DNA from: Leptospira montravelensis
GTDB lineage: Bacteria; Spirochaetota; Leptospiria; Leptospirales; Leptospiraceae
DNA length: 64,000 nucleotides
NCBI RefSeq assembly: GCF_004770045.1
Contig: NZ_RQFO01000016.1
Coordinates: 521,501-585,500 of the forward strand
Reading direction: 5' to 3'
Shown here: positions 8,689 to 17,492 of the stretch, in pieces
Layout of the letters: every line of letters starts with the position of its first letter
How positions within the stretch are numbered: position 1 is the stretch's first letter
Program-made: the position numbers and the translations under genes
Notes under the pieces: generated by a model
The model's database searches: none
What the model was told of the DNA's origin: nothing
The model's input: only the letters and a program-made list of their open reading frames with translations

Positions 8689-9638
8689 TCGAGAATGGCA
8701 GTTTTTTGTGCCAATGCATCGGCCTTTCCTAACTCAAACGTTTCTCTGACTCCTTTTGGATTGGTATAATCAAAGGAAGTAATTGGAAGTGGTTTGGAAG
8801 GAGTGATCAAATAAGTTTTTGCTAATAATTCGGGATCCTTTCCGACAATCGTATTTGGTTCATAATGAATACCAATGATTTTTGCGTTAGGCGAAAAAGT
8901 TTCTATGACCATATTATTGGTAAGGCCGCCATCTAAATAATACTCATCGTTCACCGATTGAAAATCTACAATGGGAGGAATCGAAGAAGAGTTCATAATA
9001 AACTGCTCGATGGTTTCTGGATTTACAAAGTCCTTTTCGGTAAAATCAACATCTTGCATGTTCCATTTTTGGATCATTTCAGCAGTTCGGTTGGCTGGGA
9101 TTCCTTCTGACCGGTCCCTATCATCCAAGATAAACGCTCGACCCGTTTCAGAGATAAGTCTTGCTAAACGAAACTTATTTTTTAATGAATCTTCTTTGGG
9201 ATGTGCTTTTACTGAATGAATCCAAACTTTGGCACCAGATTCCAAAACCTTATCAAACTTCATTCCAAAACGAATAGTTCGACGATACATATCTTCATGT
9301 GGAAAAGTAGATTCTCCTCTAAGTAAGTTCGAGAAATGGAAGTTACGTGAATTTCGTTTGGTGATTTCTTCAAAGTATTCTACAGATTCTTCTTCTGTTT
9401 GCGATAAAATACATAAGGCCATAGCAGCACCGGCTGAAACTCCGGAAACTTCTGTAAAACGGACTCCCCATTCGCGGAGTGTTTTTCCAATTCCTAAAGC
9501 ATAAAAAGCCTTACAACCTCCGCCTGCTATCGCAAGAGATGCATCGTAAGATGGAAAAATTTTGACTAATGTTTGTAAAACTTGTTCTCGAACGCCCATA
9601 AAATCGACAAATTCTATTCCCCTTCCCATCGAAAGCAT
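8676..9638 (-). CDS. Patatin-like phospholipase
   Basis: A 320-residue patatin-fold lipid acyl hydrolase. The oxyanion loop AIAGGGCKAFYALGIG (37-51), the nucleophile elbow GVSAGAAM with Ser68, and the catalytic aspartate in YYLDGGLTNN are all present, so the Ser-Asp dyad is intact. No signal peptide is seen, so it probably acts in the cytosol or at the inner membrane face on phospholipids or acyl esters. The start may be at 9638, 9629 or 9599. The first choice overlaps the small upstream gene by 25 bases, which suggests translational coupling. Confidence 0.88.
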   Translation of the reverse strand: MLSMGRGIEFVDFMGVREQVLQTLVKIFPSYDASLAIAGGGCKAFYALGIGKTLREWGVRFTEVSGVSAGAAMALCILSQTEEESVEYFEEITKRNSRNFHFSNLLRGESTFPHEDMYRRTIRFGMKFDKVLESGAKVWIHSVKAHPKEDSLKNKFRLARLISETGRAFILDDRDRSEGIPANRTAEMIQKWNMQDVDFTEKDFVNPETIEQFIMNSSSIPPIVDFQSVNDEYYLDGGLTNNMVIETFSPNAKIIGIHYEPNTIVGKDPELLAKTYLITPSKPLPITSFDYTNPKGVRETFELGKADALAQKTAILDYLR

Positions 9639-9901
9639 AGAGTATTATTCTCTCCCAAAAATCTGTCAAAGTATAAACTAGCACGGCAATCATCTTCTGT
9701 CGCAAGAAAGAAATCGTAACCACCGGCGGGGTATTTTATCTTACAACATCCTTTTTTGTCTTTGCGATCAGCAGGTTGACGAACCGACTTATCTTGGCCC
9801 TTCAAATCCCCAAGACTCGGAGGTAACTCTTGCCTAGAATCGGCAAAACTATTGGACACAAATGCCAAACTCATACAGAAATAAATCAAAAAGGTTCGCA
9901 T
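9614..9901 (-). CDS. Small exported cysteine-containing protein
   Basis: A 95-residue protein from the ATG at 9901 (MRTFLIYFCMSLAFVSNSFA), which gives a good signal peptide cut after SFA; a start at 9934 would add 11 residues before it. The mature part has a basic linker (PADRKDKKG), then CCKIKYPAGGYDFFLATEDDC and a final tract ending LCFRWEGE. Four cysteines suggest disulfides in the periplasm. I do not recognise the family. It overlaps the patatin start by 25 bases, so it probably belongs to the same transcript. Confidence 0.6.
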   Translation of the reverse strand: MRTFLIYFCMSLAFVSNSFADSRQELPPSLGDLKGQDKSVRQPADRKDKKGCCKIKYPAGGYDFFLATEDDCRASLYFDRFLGENNTLCFRWEGE

Positions 9902-10069
9902 TCTACTGAGGTAGACGTTTTGGAAAGCTAACAAGTTCGGTAATTCCTAAAAAAGTTTTAATTAGATTCAATCGTACAAATTGTAATTCTAAAGGATAGG
10001 AAATATTTTTCTTTACCCAATTCTGAAATGTTTTAATCTCTCCCCACTAATCAACCTTTGGGGACTTCA

Positions 10070-11026
10070 ATGGACAATACAAGACTACAATACCATGCAA
10101 CGGGAGGACAGCTTTTCATACTTTTATTGAAGAACATGTTTTTAACCGTAATAACATTAGGAATTTATAGCTTTTGGGCTAGAACTAATGTGCAAAAGTT
10201 TATGGCCGAAAATTTAGAATGGGCAGGGGAACGTTTTTCCTTTCATGGATCTGGAAAAGAACGTCTGATTGGTTTTCTAAAGGCCTTAGGTATATTCATA
10301 GTCCTTTATATTGGAATTTATATCATTCAAACCATTCTTTCCTACATACCGATTCCCTATTTTAGCTCCATTGTAGGATTTGTTCTGACTTTGGGAGTTT
10401 TCCTTGCTCTAGTACCTATCATCGTGGTTGGGGGAAGAAGGTATCTTACTTCGCGTACAGGTTATCGTAACCTTCGATTTGGATTCGATGGAAAAATTCT
10501 CGAAGTTGCAAAGATTTATGGAAAAGGGATTCTATTAACCATCATAACATTAGGGATCTATTACCCTTGGTTTTTTGCAGAAAAAGAAGCTTACATACAA
10601 AGCAAAACCAGGTATGGAAATACAAATTTTGGATTCGCGGCAGAAGGGAAGGAAATCTTTTTCCTCTACTTAAAAGGTTTTCTTTTGAGCATCGTCACTC
10701 TTGGCATCTATTATTCTTGGTTTTTGGCCGACATCCAAAATTACATTTGGAACAGAACTAGTTTCCAAGGAAAAAAATTTCGTTCGGATATTACAGGTGG
10801 AAAGATTTTTGTTAATTTTCTCATCGCTTATTTGATCATCATATTTACTTTAGGAATTGGTTTTGCTTGGGCTATCGTTCGACTTACTAAACTTTTCATA
10901 GAGTCAGTAAGTTTGGAAGCAGAAGTTGATTTCTCTATCATCGAAGCAAAAGCAGATAATACAGCAAATGCCACTGCGGAGGGTTTGGAAGCGCTTGCCG
11001 AAGCTCTGGAAGGCTTCCTATCATAA
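10070..11026 (+). CDS. DUF898 (YjgN-like) membrane protein
   Basis: A 318-residue integral membrane protein made of three repeats, each a hydrophobic helix ending in a TLGIYxxW signature (TVITLGIYSFWARTN, TIITLGIYYPWFFAEK, SIVTLGIYYSWFLADI), the hallmark of DUF898. The ATG at 10070 is preceded by GGGGA at the right distance; the TTG at 10058 is less likely. The family's role is unknown. The M48 protease starts 3 bases after the stop. DUF898 next to an M48 protease is a recurrent pairing in bacteria, which suggests they act together in envelope quality control; this is inference. Confidence 0.88.
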   Translation: MDNTRLQYHATGGQLFILLLKNMFLTVITLGIYSFWARTNVQKFMAENLEWAGERFSFHGSGKERLIGFLKALGIFIVLYIGIYIIQTILSYIPIPYFSSIVGFVLTLGVFLALVPIIVVGGRRYLTSRTGYRNLRFGFDGKILEVAKIYGKGILLTIITLGIYYPWFFAEKEAYIQSKTRYGNTNFGFAAEGKEIFFLYLKGFLLSIVTLGIYYSWFLADIQNYIWNRTSFQGKKFRSDITGGKIFVNFLIAYLIIIFTLGIGFAWAIVRLTKLFIESVSLEAEVDFSIIEAKADNTANATAEGLEALAEALEGFLS

Positions 11027-11029
11027 ACA

Positions 11030-12226
11030 TTGTTCCAAAATCAAACATTTACATCCCGATATTTTGACGGAGTGTCAGCAGTCCCTGAAGAAGGGACTGT
11101 TCTGATTCATGGTCAAACCCTCGACTTTCTCTCAGGAGAGGTCGCTCATAAACTAAACTTATTACAATTTACTGAATTCACTTTGACGCATAAAGGTTGT
11201 AAGTTGACGCTAATGCCGGACGAAGTGAAAGAAAGTCCCGTTTTAGAAATTATCTGTTCCAAGGAAGATGCAAAAAAACTAGAATCACTTTGGATACAAT
11301 CAAAGAAAAACGAGAGCCATGCACATGCCTTTTTTTATTCGATCAGGGAAATGAATCCGCTGGTGCTCGGGGCCTTATCAATCATCATTGTTGGTATCAT
11401 CGGTTTCTTTTATTTCAAAGGTTTGGAAATGGTCACTAACCTAATTCCTGTTTCGATGGACAAACAACTTGGTGAATCCGTCCAACTAAAAATAGATTCA
11501 CAATTTCAAGAATGTAATACTAAAGCAACAGATAGGTTCTTTACTGAAGCATTAAAAAAGGTTGTACCTAAAGGTAGCCCGCACCAATTCAAAGTATCTG
11601 TGATTGGATCTGCGATTCCCAACGCTTTCGCATTATCTAATGGAAAAATTTATTTTTTTTCAGGATTACTAAATGATGCCAAATCACAAGAAGAAGTAAT
11701 CGGAGTTTTAGCGCACGAAATTGCTCATGTGGAAAAAAGACACCATATGCGAAATTTGGTTAAGGCAGGCGGGACATCACTTGCGATTAGTTTGGTAGTG
11801 GGACCTGGATTAGGAAACATGGAATTTTTGGAAACATTTACAGAAATTGGTTCCACCATTTTGGTTCTAAAATTTTCGAGAGACTTTGAAACCGAAGCGG
11901 ATGTGACATCCATTGCATATTTAAGAAACCAAAATCTTTCACCTTCAGGTCTTCTTAGTTTCTTTAAACGAATGCAAGAATTTGAAAAAGAAAACACAGA
12001 ATCGGATGACAATCAAACTGATAAAAATGCAAAGAACGACCAAGTAGTGACTCAATCATTCACTGATTTTTTAAGTACACATCCTGCAACTGAAGAAAGA
12101 ATGAAATCGCTGAAATCTCTGATTGAATCTGGGAAAAAAGGAACAATCAAAAAAGTTGTTTCTGACAAAACTTGGAAAGAAGTTCAGGCTGTATGTTTAG
12201 AATTTAAAAATTCTGATTCTAAATGA
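11030..12226 (+). CDS. M48 family membrane zinc metalloprotease
   Basis: A 398-residue protease that starts with TTG, only 3 bases after the DUF898 stop. Residues 1-100 form a soluble N-terminal domain of unknown type, a membrane helix follows at about 110-130 (LVLGALSIIIVGIIGFF), then the M48 peptidase domain. The zinc motif HEIAH is at 229-233, and the third ligand lies in FETEADVTS near residue 287. NAFALSNGKIYFFSGLL is the usual substrate-strand region. It likely degrades misfolded envelope proteins. Its last 43 bases overlap the convergent epimerase gene. Confidence 0.9.
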   Translation: MFQNQTFTSRYFDGVSAVPEEGTVLIHGQTLDFLSGEVAHKLNLLQFTEFTLTHKGCKLTLMPDEVKESPVLEIICSKEDAKKLESLWIQSKKNESHAHAFFYSIREMNPLVLGALSIIIVGIIGFFYFKGLEMVTNLIPVSMDKQLGESVQLKIDSQFQECNTKATDRFFTEALKKVVPKGSPHQFKVSVIGSAIPNAFALSNGKIYFFSGLLNDAKSQEEVIGVLAHEIAHVEKRHHMRNLVKAGGTSLAISLVVGPGLGNMEFLETFTEIGSTILVLKFSRDFETEADVTSIAYLRNQNLSPSGLLSFFKRMQEFEKENTESDDNQTDKNAKNDQVVTQSFTDFLSTHPATEERMKSLKSLIESGKKGTIKKVVSDKTWKEVQAVCLEFKNSDSK

Positions 12227-13104
12227 TTATAGATTTGCAGTAGAGTTTCACTTAAGCTATGTTTGTTTCTCCAACCAAGTGATTTTAGCTTAGAGTTATC
12301 TCCAAATACTTTTGATGTTTCGGACGCTCTTACGCGTCCAACATCCACTGAAAATTTAATATCGTGTCCTGAAATTTTTACTAATTCTTCTACCATATAG
12401 CGAATGCTTCTTTCTTCACCTGAACAGATATTATAAATTTCACCGGACTCACCTTTTTCAATTAAAGTCAAATATCCACTAACTATATCTTCTACATGCG
12501 AAAAATCTCTAGTTGGTTCTAAATCACCAACAGCAATCGTTGACTTTCCGGAATGTTTCGCTTCGATAATTTGTGAACAGAAATTAGGAATTACAAACTC
12601 TTTGCGTTGCCCGATCCCAATATGATTAAAGGGCCTAGCAATCACCACAGAAACGTGAGGACTATATTGTGCATACTGTCGACAATAAGATTCAGCTGCC
12701 AATTTACTACCGGCGTATGGATTCACAGGATTAGGCATAAGAATCTCTTTTAAGGGTAGGAGAGCGTGGTTTTGTTTTCCATACACATCTGCTGACGAAA
12801 TGTACAACATTTTGCACGGCCTTTGCATTCTGTGTAAGGTCTCGAGCAAGTTTAATGTCCCGCCAACATTGATTTCTTCTGTTTCCCAAGGATTAACTAC
12901 TGCCACAGGAACAAAGGCCTGAGCAGCTAGATGGATTACGATATCTGGTTCGATTTTTTCTAACTGATTGGTAACAGCATTTCGGTCGCGAATGTCACCT
13001 TGAAAACAATGAATTTGCGTTTCACCTTGTGATTCAAGAGCAGGCAGGAGATAACTTCCGACAAATCCGCTAGCTCCAGTGACTAAAGTTTGTTTTTTTT
13101 TCAT
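12184..13104 (-). CDS. NAD-dependent epimerase/dehydratase, GDP-4-keto-6-deoxymannose reductase-like
   Basis: A 306-residue extended SDR. It has the nucleotide loop TGASGFVGSYLLPAL near the N-terminus, HLAAQAFVPVAVVNPWE, ISSADVYGK and the catalytic Tyr/Lys in PVNPYAGSKLAAE, followed by ARPFNHIGIGQ and DLEPTRDFSHVED. The combination of NHIGIGQ, DLEPTRDF and NICSGEE fits the RmD/GDP-mannose 4,6-dehydratase branch, so it probably makes a GDP-deoxysugar such as GDP-rhamnose. It diverges from the glycosyltransferase operon (13191), supporting a role in surface glycan synthesis. The coding start carries a run of nine A. Confidence 0.83.
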   Translation of the reverse strand: MKKKQTLVTGASGFVGSYLLPALESQGETQIHCFQGDIRDRNAVTNQLEKIEPDIVIHLAAQAFVPVAVVNPWETEEINVGGTLNLLETLHRMQRPCKMLYISSADVYGKQNHALLPLKEILMPNPVNPYAGSKLAAESYCRQYAQYSPHVSVVIARPFNHIGIGQRKEFVIPNFCSQIIEAKHSGKSTIAVGDLEPTRDFSHVEDIVSGYLTLIEKGESGEIYNICSGEERSIRYMVEELVKISGHDIKFSVDVGRVRASETSKVFGDNSKLKSLGWRNKHSLSETLLQIYNHLESEFLNSKHTA

Positions 13105-13190
13105 AGAAAAGGGAAAATTCCGATTCGGCCCTAAGATTTAGTTGCCATTCTTCCAATTTTTCAAATCCTCTCAAGAAAAGAAAGAAAACT

Positions 13191-14210
13191 GTGGAAGACA
13201 AAAAGAAATTCAATCCATCCCCCTTTGTCGAAGTCCGCGACCCACAGTTAAATGTATCGGAATTGATGCAGGATATCGAATCAAAGATTCCTCTCGATCC
13301 ATCCCAAGCGGCAAACTGGTTGGAATTGACAAAGTTGAGTTATAAACCAGAATCCCCCCAAGGATTTAGAAAATTTGATCCTGCCGGGACTGCTCACCTC
13401 TTTGAAAAAGGTATTTCTAGTCCTAAATTTTCAAATCCCAAGTTCTGGTTTATCAAAGGGCCAATCAAATATCTGCTTGGTCGCCTAATATCCGTTTATG
13501 GACTAATCGATAAAAAACTTTCTGAAAATAGAATACGTGCTTTTTTTTCTGTCTTACATGAACTAGTTCGTCTGGGAAAAAGAATTGAACAAATAGAAAA
13601 CAGGTTTGATGGTTTTTACAGGGATCATTTGTTACAAACAAATTCAAATTCTTTGCCTAACTTTGGTTGGGCGGCCAATTCCTATTTTATCGACGCAGGT
13701 TCTAATCCAGCTTGGAAAGTGGCACTAGAAGACATTTCTCAATCAAAGGAAATTACCGTATTATTTCCTGAGTGGGGAGATATAATTAAACAGTTATCCA
13801 TTCAAAAAATTCCATTTCAATCGATTACTTCCGATGAAAATGAATTTCGATTCATTCAAAATAAAATTTCCGCGACTGTCAGATTGGAGAAACAATTATT
13901 TCCGTTAAAAAATATTTTAAATAGCACAACTAATATTTTAATATACTTACCTCTAAATAGGTTTCCTTCCTTCTGGATAGAAAAGTTATTCGCCGAAATT
14001 TCAAATTCCCTTAACACGGGAAAACACCTATACTTTTCAGTTGCAATCAAACCCAATCATTCAAACCGCCCGTTCAGCGACCTACACGTTTCAGAAATTG
14101 ATTTAGACAAGTTGCCAATTTATTTAGAAACTCTAGGTTTTAAAGAAGTTCGCGATCTTTCTACAACGGATGACACAAAAGTATTCAGATATACAAAATT
14201 CGCTACATGA
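13191..14210 (+). CDS. Unknown protein at the head of the glycosyltransferase operon, methyltransferase-like layout
   Basis: 339 residues from a GTG start. No clear SAM-binding glycine motif is visible. The layout (a proline-rich N-terminus, a basic amphipathic stretch FIKGPIKYLLGRLISVYGL, a helical segment ending RIEQIENRFDGFYRDHLL, then an alpha/beta region closing with HVSEIDLDKLPIYLETLGF) resembles methyltransferase-like proteins of polysaccharide loci. It overlaps the next glycosyltransferase by 4 bases (ATGA), so it is translationally coupled. I infer an accessory or degenerate methyltransferase role in glycan assembly; this is weakly supported. Confidence 0.55.
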   Translation: MEDKKKFNPSPFVEVRDPQLNVSELMQDIESKIPLDPSQAANWLELTKLSYKPESPQGFRKFDPAGTAHLFEKGISSPKFSNPKFWFIKGPIKYLLGRLISVYGLIDKKLSENRIRAFFSVLHELVRLGKRIEQIENRFDGFYRDHLLQTNSNSLPNFGWAANSYFIDAGSNPAWKVALEDISQSKEITVLFPEWGDIIKQLSIQKIPFQSITSDENEFRFIQNKISATVRLEKQLFPLKNILNSTTNILIYLPLNRFPSFWIEKLFAEISNSLNTGKHLYFSVAIKPNHSNRPFSDLHVSEIDLDKLPIYLETLGFKEVRDLSTTDDTKVFRYTKFAT

Positions 14211-15274
14211 ATGTTTTTCAACATTTAGATGAACTCAAAGATTCCGATGGTGTTGGAAACGATGCCATTGGCCTTGCGGAAGTTTTTAATTCGTTAGGTT
14301 ACAAATCGCATTTTATCACCAGACAACCCAGAAAAGGCAAAAGTTTGAATAGTGAGTTCCACCTCACTACTCATTTTCAGTATCCAACTACTTCCAATGA
14401 TATTCATATACTTCACTACGGTGGCGCCGGATATCCTTATGAATTATTCGTAAACTTACCAGGAAAAAAAATACTAAGATTTCATAATATAACTCCAGCA
14501 ATCTATTACAAAGACACAACAACGCCTGATATTTACCTAGCAATGGAGAAATTTGAATCTCTATCTTATTTAGAATTAGCCACCTTATCAATAATTGCTG
14601 ATTCAATTTGGTGTGACTCCGAATTTAATTTACATACGGTATCCGAATATCAATTCAAAAATCCTTATATCATTCCTATATGTAAAACCTATGATTCCCT
14701 TTCGAAAAAAGAAAATTTGCCAAGAAATCATTCAATAGTTTTTGTTGGGCGTTATTCCCCTCAAAAAAAATGGGAGGACTTAATTGAATTATTCTCCTAC
14801 TGGGTAAAGGAATTTCCCAATGCAAAATGTTTATGTATTGGTTCCGTGATTGGCGCATTCGATGGTTACTTCGAGAGACTAACAGAAACTGTGCGAAGAT
14901 TGGGTTTAGAAGAAAAAGTAAATTTTTTAATCGGTAAAACAGACAACGAAGTAATTTCGATTTTAAAAGGAACAGGAGCCTTTGTTTCCATGAGTGAACA
15001 CGAAGGGTTTTGCCTACCGATTCTGGAAGCATTTGGCTCGGGGATTCCTGTTTTTGCTTATACTGCAGGTGCAATTCCTGGCACTATGAAAGGAGCTGGT
15101 GTTCTGTTTAAATCGAAGCATTACCCTTCTATCATTAAACAAATGAAAGATTATTTATTCCAGCCAGAAAAACGAACTTCCCTGATTTCAGAACAATACA
15201 AAGTATTGGAATCATACAACCGATTCCCATTTCAGGAAGAGATTTCAAAAATTCTCAGTTCCGGTATCCAATGA
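14207..15274 (+). CDS. Glycosyltransferase, GT4-like
   Basis: A 355-residue GT-B-fold enzyme. The C-terminal domain has VFVGRYSPQKKWEDLIELF and the nucleotide-sugar motif MSEHEGFCLPILEAFGSGIP, which contains the E-x7-E pair typical of retaining GT4 enzymes. The N-terminal acceptor domain contains GVGNDAIGLAEVFNSLG. It probably adds a sugar to a lipid-linked or surface glycan in the cytosol at the inner membrane. It overlaps both neighbours by 4 bases and is most similar by eye to the next gene. Confidence 0.87.
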   Translation: MNVFQHLDELKDSDGVGNDAIGLAEVFNSLGYKSHFITRQPRKGKSLNSEFHLTTHFQYPTTSNDIHILHYGGAGYPYELFVNLPGKKILRFHNITPAIYYKDTTTPDIYLAMEKFESLSYLELATLSIIADSIWCDSEFNLHTVSEYQFKNPYIIPICKTYDSLSKKENLPRNHSIVFVGRYSPQKKWEDLIELFSYWVKEFPNAKCLCIGSVIGAFDGYFERLTETVRRLGLEEKVNFLIGKTDNEVISILKGTGAFVSMSEHEGFCLPILEAFGSGIPVFAYTAGAIPGTMKGAGVLFKSKHYPSIIKQMKDYLFQPEKRTSLISEQYKVLESYNRFPFQEEISKILSSGIQ

Positions 15275-16320
15275 ATATACACCAGTTTTCTGCAGGATTT
15301 CAGTTAGGTGACGCAATTTCTCAAGAAATGTTGGAGATAAAGCGATTACTTTCGAAGGAAGGTTACTATGGAAAAATATATGCTGAAAATATATTTTCCT
15401 ATGATCGAAAATATGCAGAAAAACTTACAAAAGCAAATATCAAACCAAATGATGTTTTAGTTTATCATCATTCCATCCATAGTGAAGTTCTAAATTTTGT
15501 TTTAAAATTTCCAAATAAAAAAATTCTTATTTATCATAATGTTACACCTGAAGATTTTTTTTCAGGTTATGACTTAAAGTTCTCTTATTTATTAAGAAAA
15601 GGCCGCGAAGATTTAGAAATCATACGGGATCATTTTCATCATTCCTTTGCTGTTTCAAATTTTAATTTGTCAGAATTAAAAGAAATCGGATTTAAACAAG
15701 TTCGATTACTTCCATTACATTTGAACTTTCAAAAATGGAAAGATGTTCCAAGAGACACTCTATCAAAATCATTTACACAACCCTCGTTTTTATTTGTGGG
15801 ACGCATAGCACCGAATAAACGGCAAGATGACTTAATTCGTTTTGCAAGAACATGGAAGTCAAAAATGGGAAATCAGTTTTCCATGCGTATGTTGGGATTT
15901 TGTAATCCAGACCAACAATCTTACATGGACGAACTCAATTTTATGATTCATCATTTAGATTTACCAGAGGAAGTTAAAATTATTTCCTATGTTGATGAAA
16001 GGATGTTGAAAAAAATCTATTCGGAAAGTAATATTTTTTTATCAATGAGTGAACATGAAGGATTTTGTGTTCCTCTTATGGAAGCAATTTATTTTCACCT
16101 TCCTGTTGTTGCTTTCTCTGCCGCTGCCGTTCCTGAAACATTAGGAAAATCAGGTATACTTTTTGAATCTAAAGATTTTGAAAGACTTGTCCCACTTGTA
16201 GATTCTATTTTTAAAAATTCCGATCTCAGAAATTCTATAATTTATTCCCAAAACCAAAGACTAAACGAATATTTAGAATCTACCAGTATCCTTCCACTTC
16301 TTGAAGTGGCCAAACCTTAG
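15271..16320 (+). CDS. Glycosyltransferase, GT4-like, paralogue of the preceding gene
   Basis: 349 residues with the same plan as its upstream neighbour: a compact N-terminal domain with VYHHSIHSEVLNFVL and KILIYHNVTPEDFF, then FVGRIAPNKRQDDLIRF and the donor-site motif MSEHEGFCVPLMEAIYFHLP. The shared MSEHEGFC and LRFHNITP/LIYHNVTP signatures point to a tandem duplication followed by divergence, so the two enzymes likely add successive residues to one chain. It overlaps the upstream gene by 4 bases and is 2 bases from the next. Confidence 0.86.
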   Translation: MNIHQFSAGFQLGDAISQEMLEIKRLLSKEGYYGKIYAENIFSYDRKYAEKLTKANIKPNDVLVYHHSIHSEVLNFVLKFPNKKILIYHNVTPEDFFSGYDLKFSYLLRKGREDLEIIRDHFHHSFAVSNFNLSELKEIGFKQVRLLPLHLNFQKWKDVPRDTLSKSFTQPSFLFVGRIAPNKRQDDLIRFARTWKSKMGNQFSMRMLGFCNPDQQSYMDELNFMIHHLDLPEEVKIISYVDERMLKKIYSESNIFLSMSEHEGFCVPLMEAIYFHLPVVAFSAAAVPETLGKSGILFESKDFERLVPLVDSIFKNSDLRNSIIYSQNQRLNEYLESTSILPLLEVAKP

Positions 16321-16322
16321 TT

Positions 16323-17492
16323 ATGGCAAAAATTCTCATCATCACTGCACGATTTCTGCAAAATGCATCCGGCGGAGCTGAAAAACTAGCTTATGACTAT
16401 GCATCCATTTTATCGGAATCTAACGAAGTTACAGTTTGTACATCATGTGCAAAAGATTATGTGAGTTGGAAAAATGAATTTCCTAAAGGCCAACACATTG
16501 AAAATCAAATTCGTATGATTCGATTTCCAGTGAAACAAACTCGCAACATGGATAAGATGAATCGTCTCTTAAATCAATGTTTAGAAAAAGGTGATTCCGT
16601 CTCTGAAAAAGAACAATTTGATTTCTTAAAAGAACAAGGGCCATATTGTCCTGACCTAGTTGATTATGTGACAAAGGAACAAAAACTCTTTGATCTTGTG
16701 ATTCTAATTGGTTATCTATATTACCCTGTAGTGGCAAGTATTCCCAATTTAAAAATTCCGTTTGTCATTGTGCCAACATTTCATGATGAACCACCTTTCC
16801 GTCTTCCTATATTTAAAAAGACTTATTCAAACAAATATGTATATAGTTTTAATGCACCAGAAGAGATGGCTGTTTATGAAGCGAACACAAAACAGAAGGT
16901 CCAATCCTATTTTTTAATTGGTACTTATATTAACGATACTTTCAAAAATACAAATACTAGCAATAGTAATGCGAAGCATCTAATTACAATTGGTAGGATA
17001 GAACCAGCAAAAGGTTTTCCTGAACTATTTGAATACTTTCAGATTTGGAATTTATATTCTCATCGAACCGATGTTACTATGAAATGTTTGGGATCAGTTG
17101 CTTCGATGGAAACTCCAAAGAATCCCTTGATTTTTTTTACGGGCTTTGTAAGTGAAGAAGATAAAATCTCTGAAGTTCAAAATTCATTTCTTTTGCTCAA
17201 TCCATCAGCTTATGAAAGTTTTTCCATTTCTATTATGGAAGCTTGGATTCAGGAAAAGGCTGTATTAGTGAATGCAAAATCTTCGGTAATGCGTGGACAT
17301 TGTCTAAGAAGTCAAGGTGGCCTATATTATTCAGATGCACTTTCATTCCAACGAACCTTAGATTTTTTATTAGAAAATCATAATATCACCACTAGATTGG
17401 GTCAGAATGGTCGTCAGTATGTTTTGGCAAACTTTACTAAAGAAGTGATCCGAAAAAAACTAAATCAATTGGTTAATATACTACTCGGTTGA
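16323..17492 (+). CDS. Glycosyltransferase, GT4-like (third of the cluster)
   Basis: 389 residues. The N-terminal motif ARFLQNASGGAEKLAYDYA is the classic glycine-rich acceptor-domain start of GT4 enzymes. The donor domain has TIGRIEPAKGFPELFEYF and NPSAYESFSISIMEAWIQ with the E-x7-E pattern. It is more distant from the two preceding enzymes than they are from each other. It ends the plus-strand glycan operon and overlaps the convergent IMPase gene by 20 bases. Donor and acceptor are unknown. Confidence 0.85.
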   Translation: MAKILIITARFLQNASGGAEKLAYDYASILSESNEVTVCTSCAKDYVSWKNEFPKGQHIENQIRMIRFPVKQTRNMDKMNRLLNQCLEKGDSVSEKEQFDFLKEQGPYCPDLVDYVTKEQKLFDLVILIGYLYYPVVASIPNLKIPFVIVPTFHDEPPFRLPIFKKTYSNKYVYSFNAPEEMAVYEANTKQKVQSYFLIGTYINDTFKNTNTSNSNAKHLITIGRIEPAKGFPELFEYFQIWNLYSHRTDVTMKCLGSVASMETPKNPLIFFTGFVSEEDKISEVQNSFLLLNPSAYESFSISIMEAWIQEKAVLVNAKSSVMRGHCLRSQGGLYYSDALSFQRTLDFLLENHNITTRLGQNGRQYVLANFTKEVIRKKLNQLVNILLG

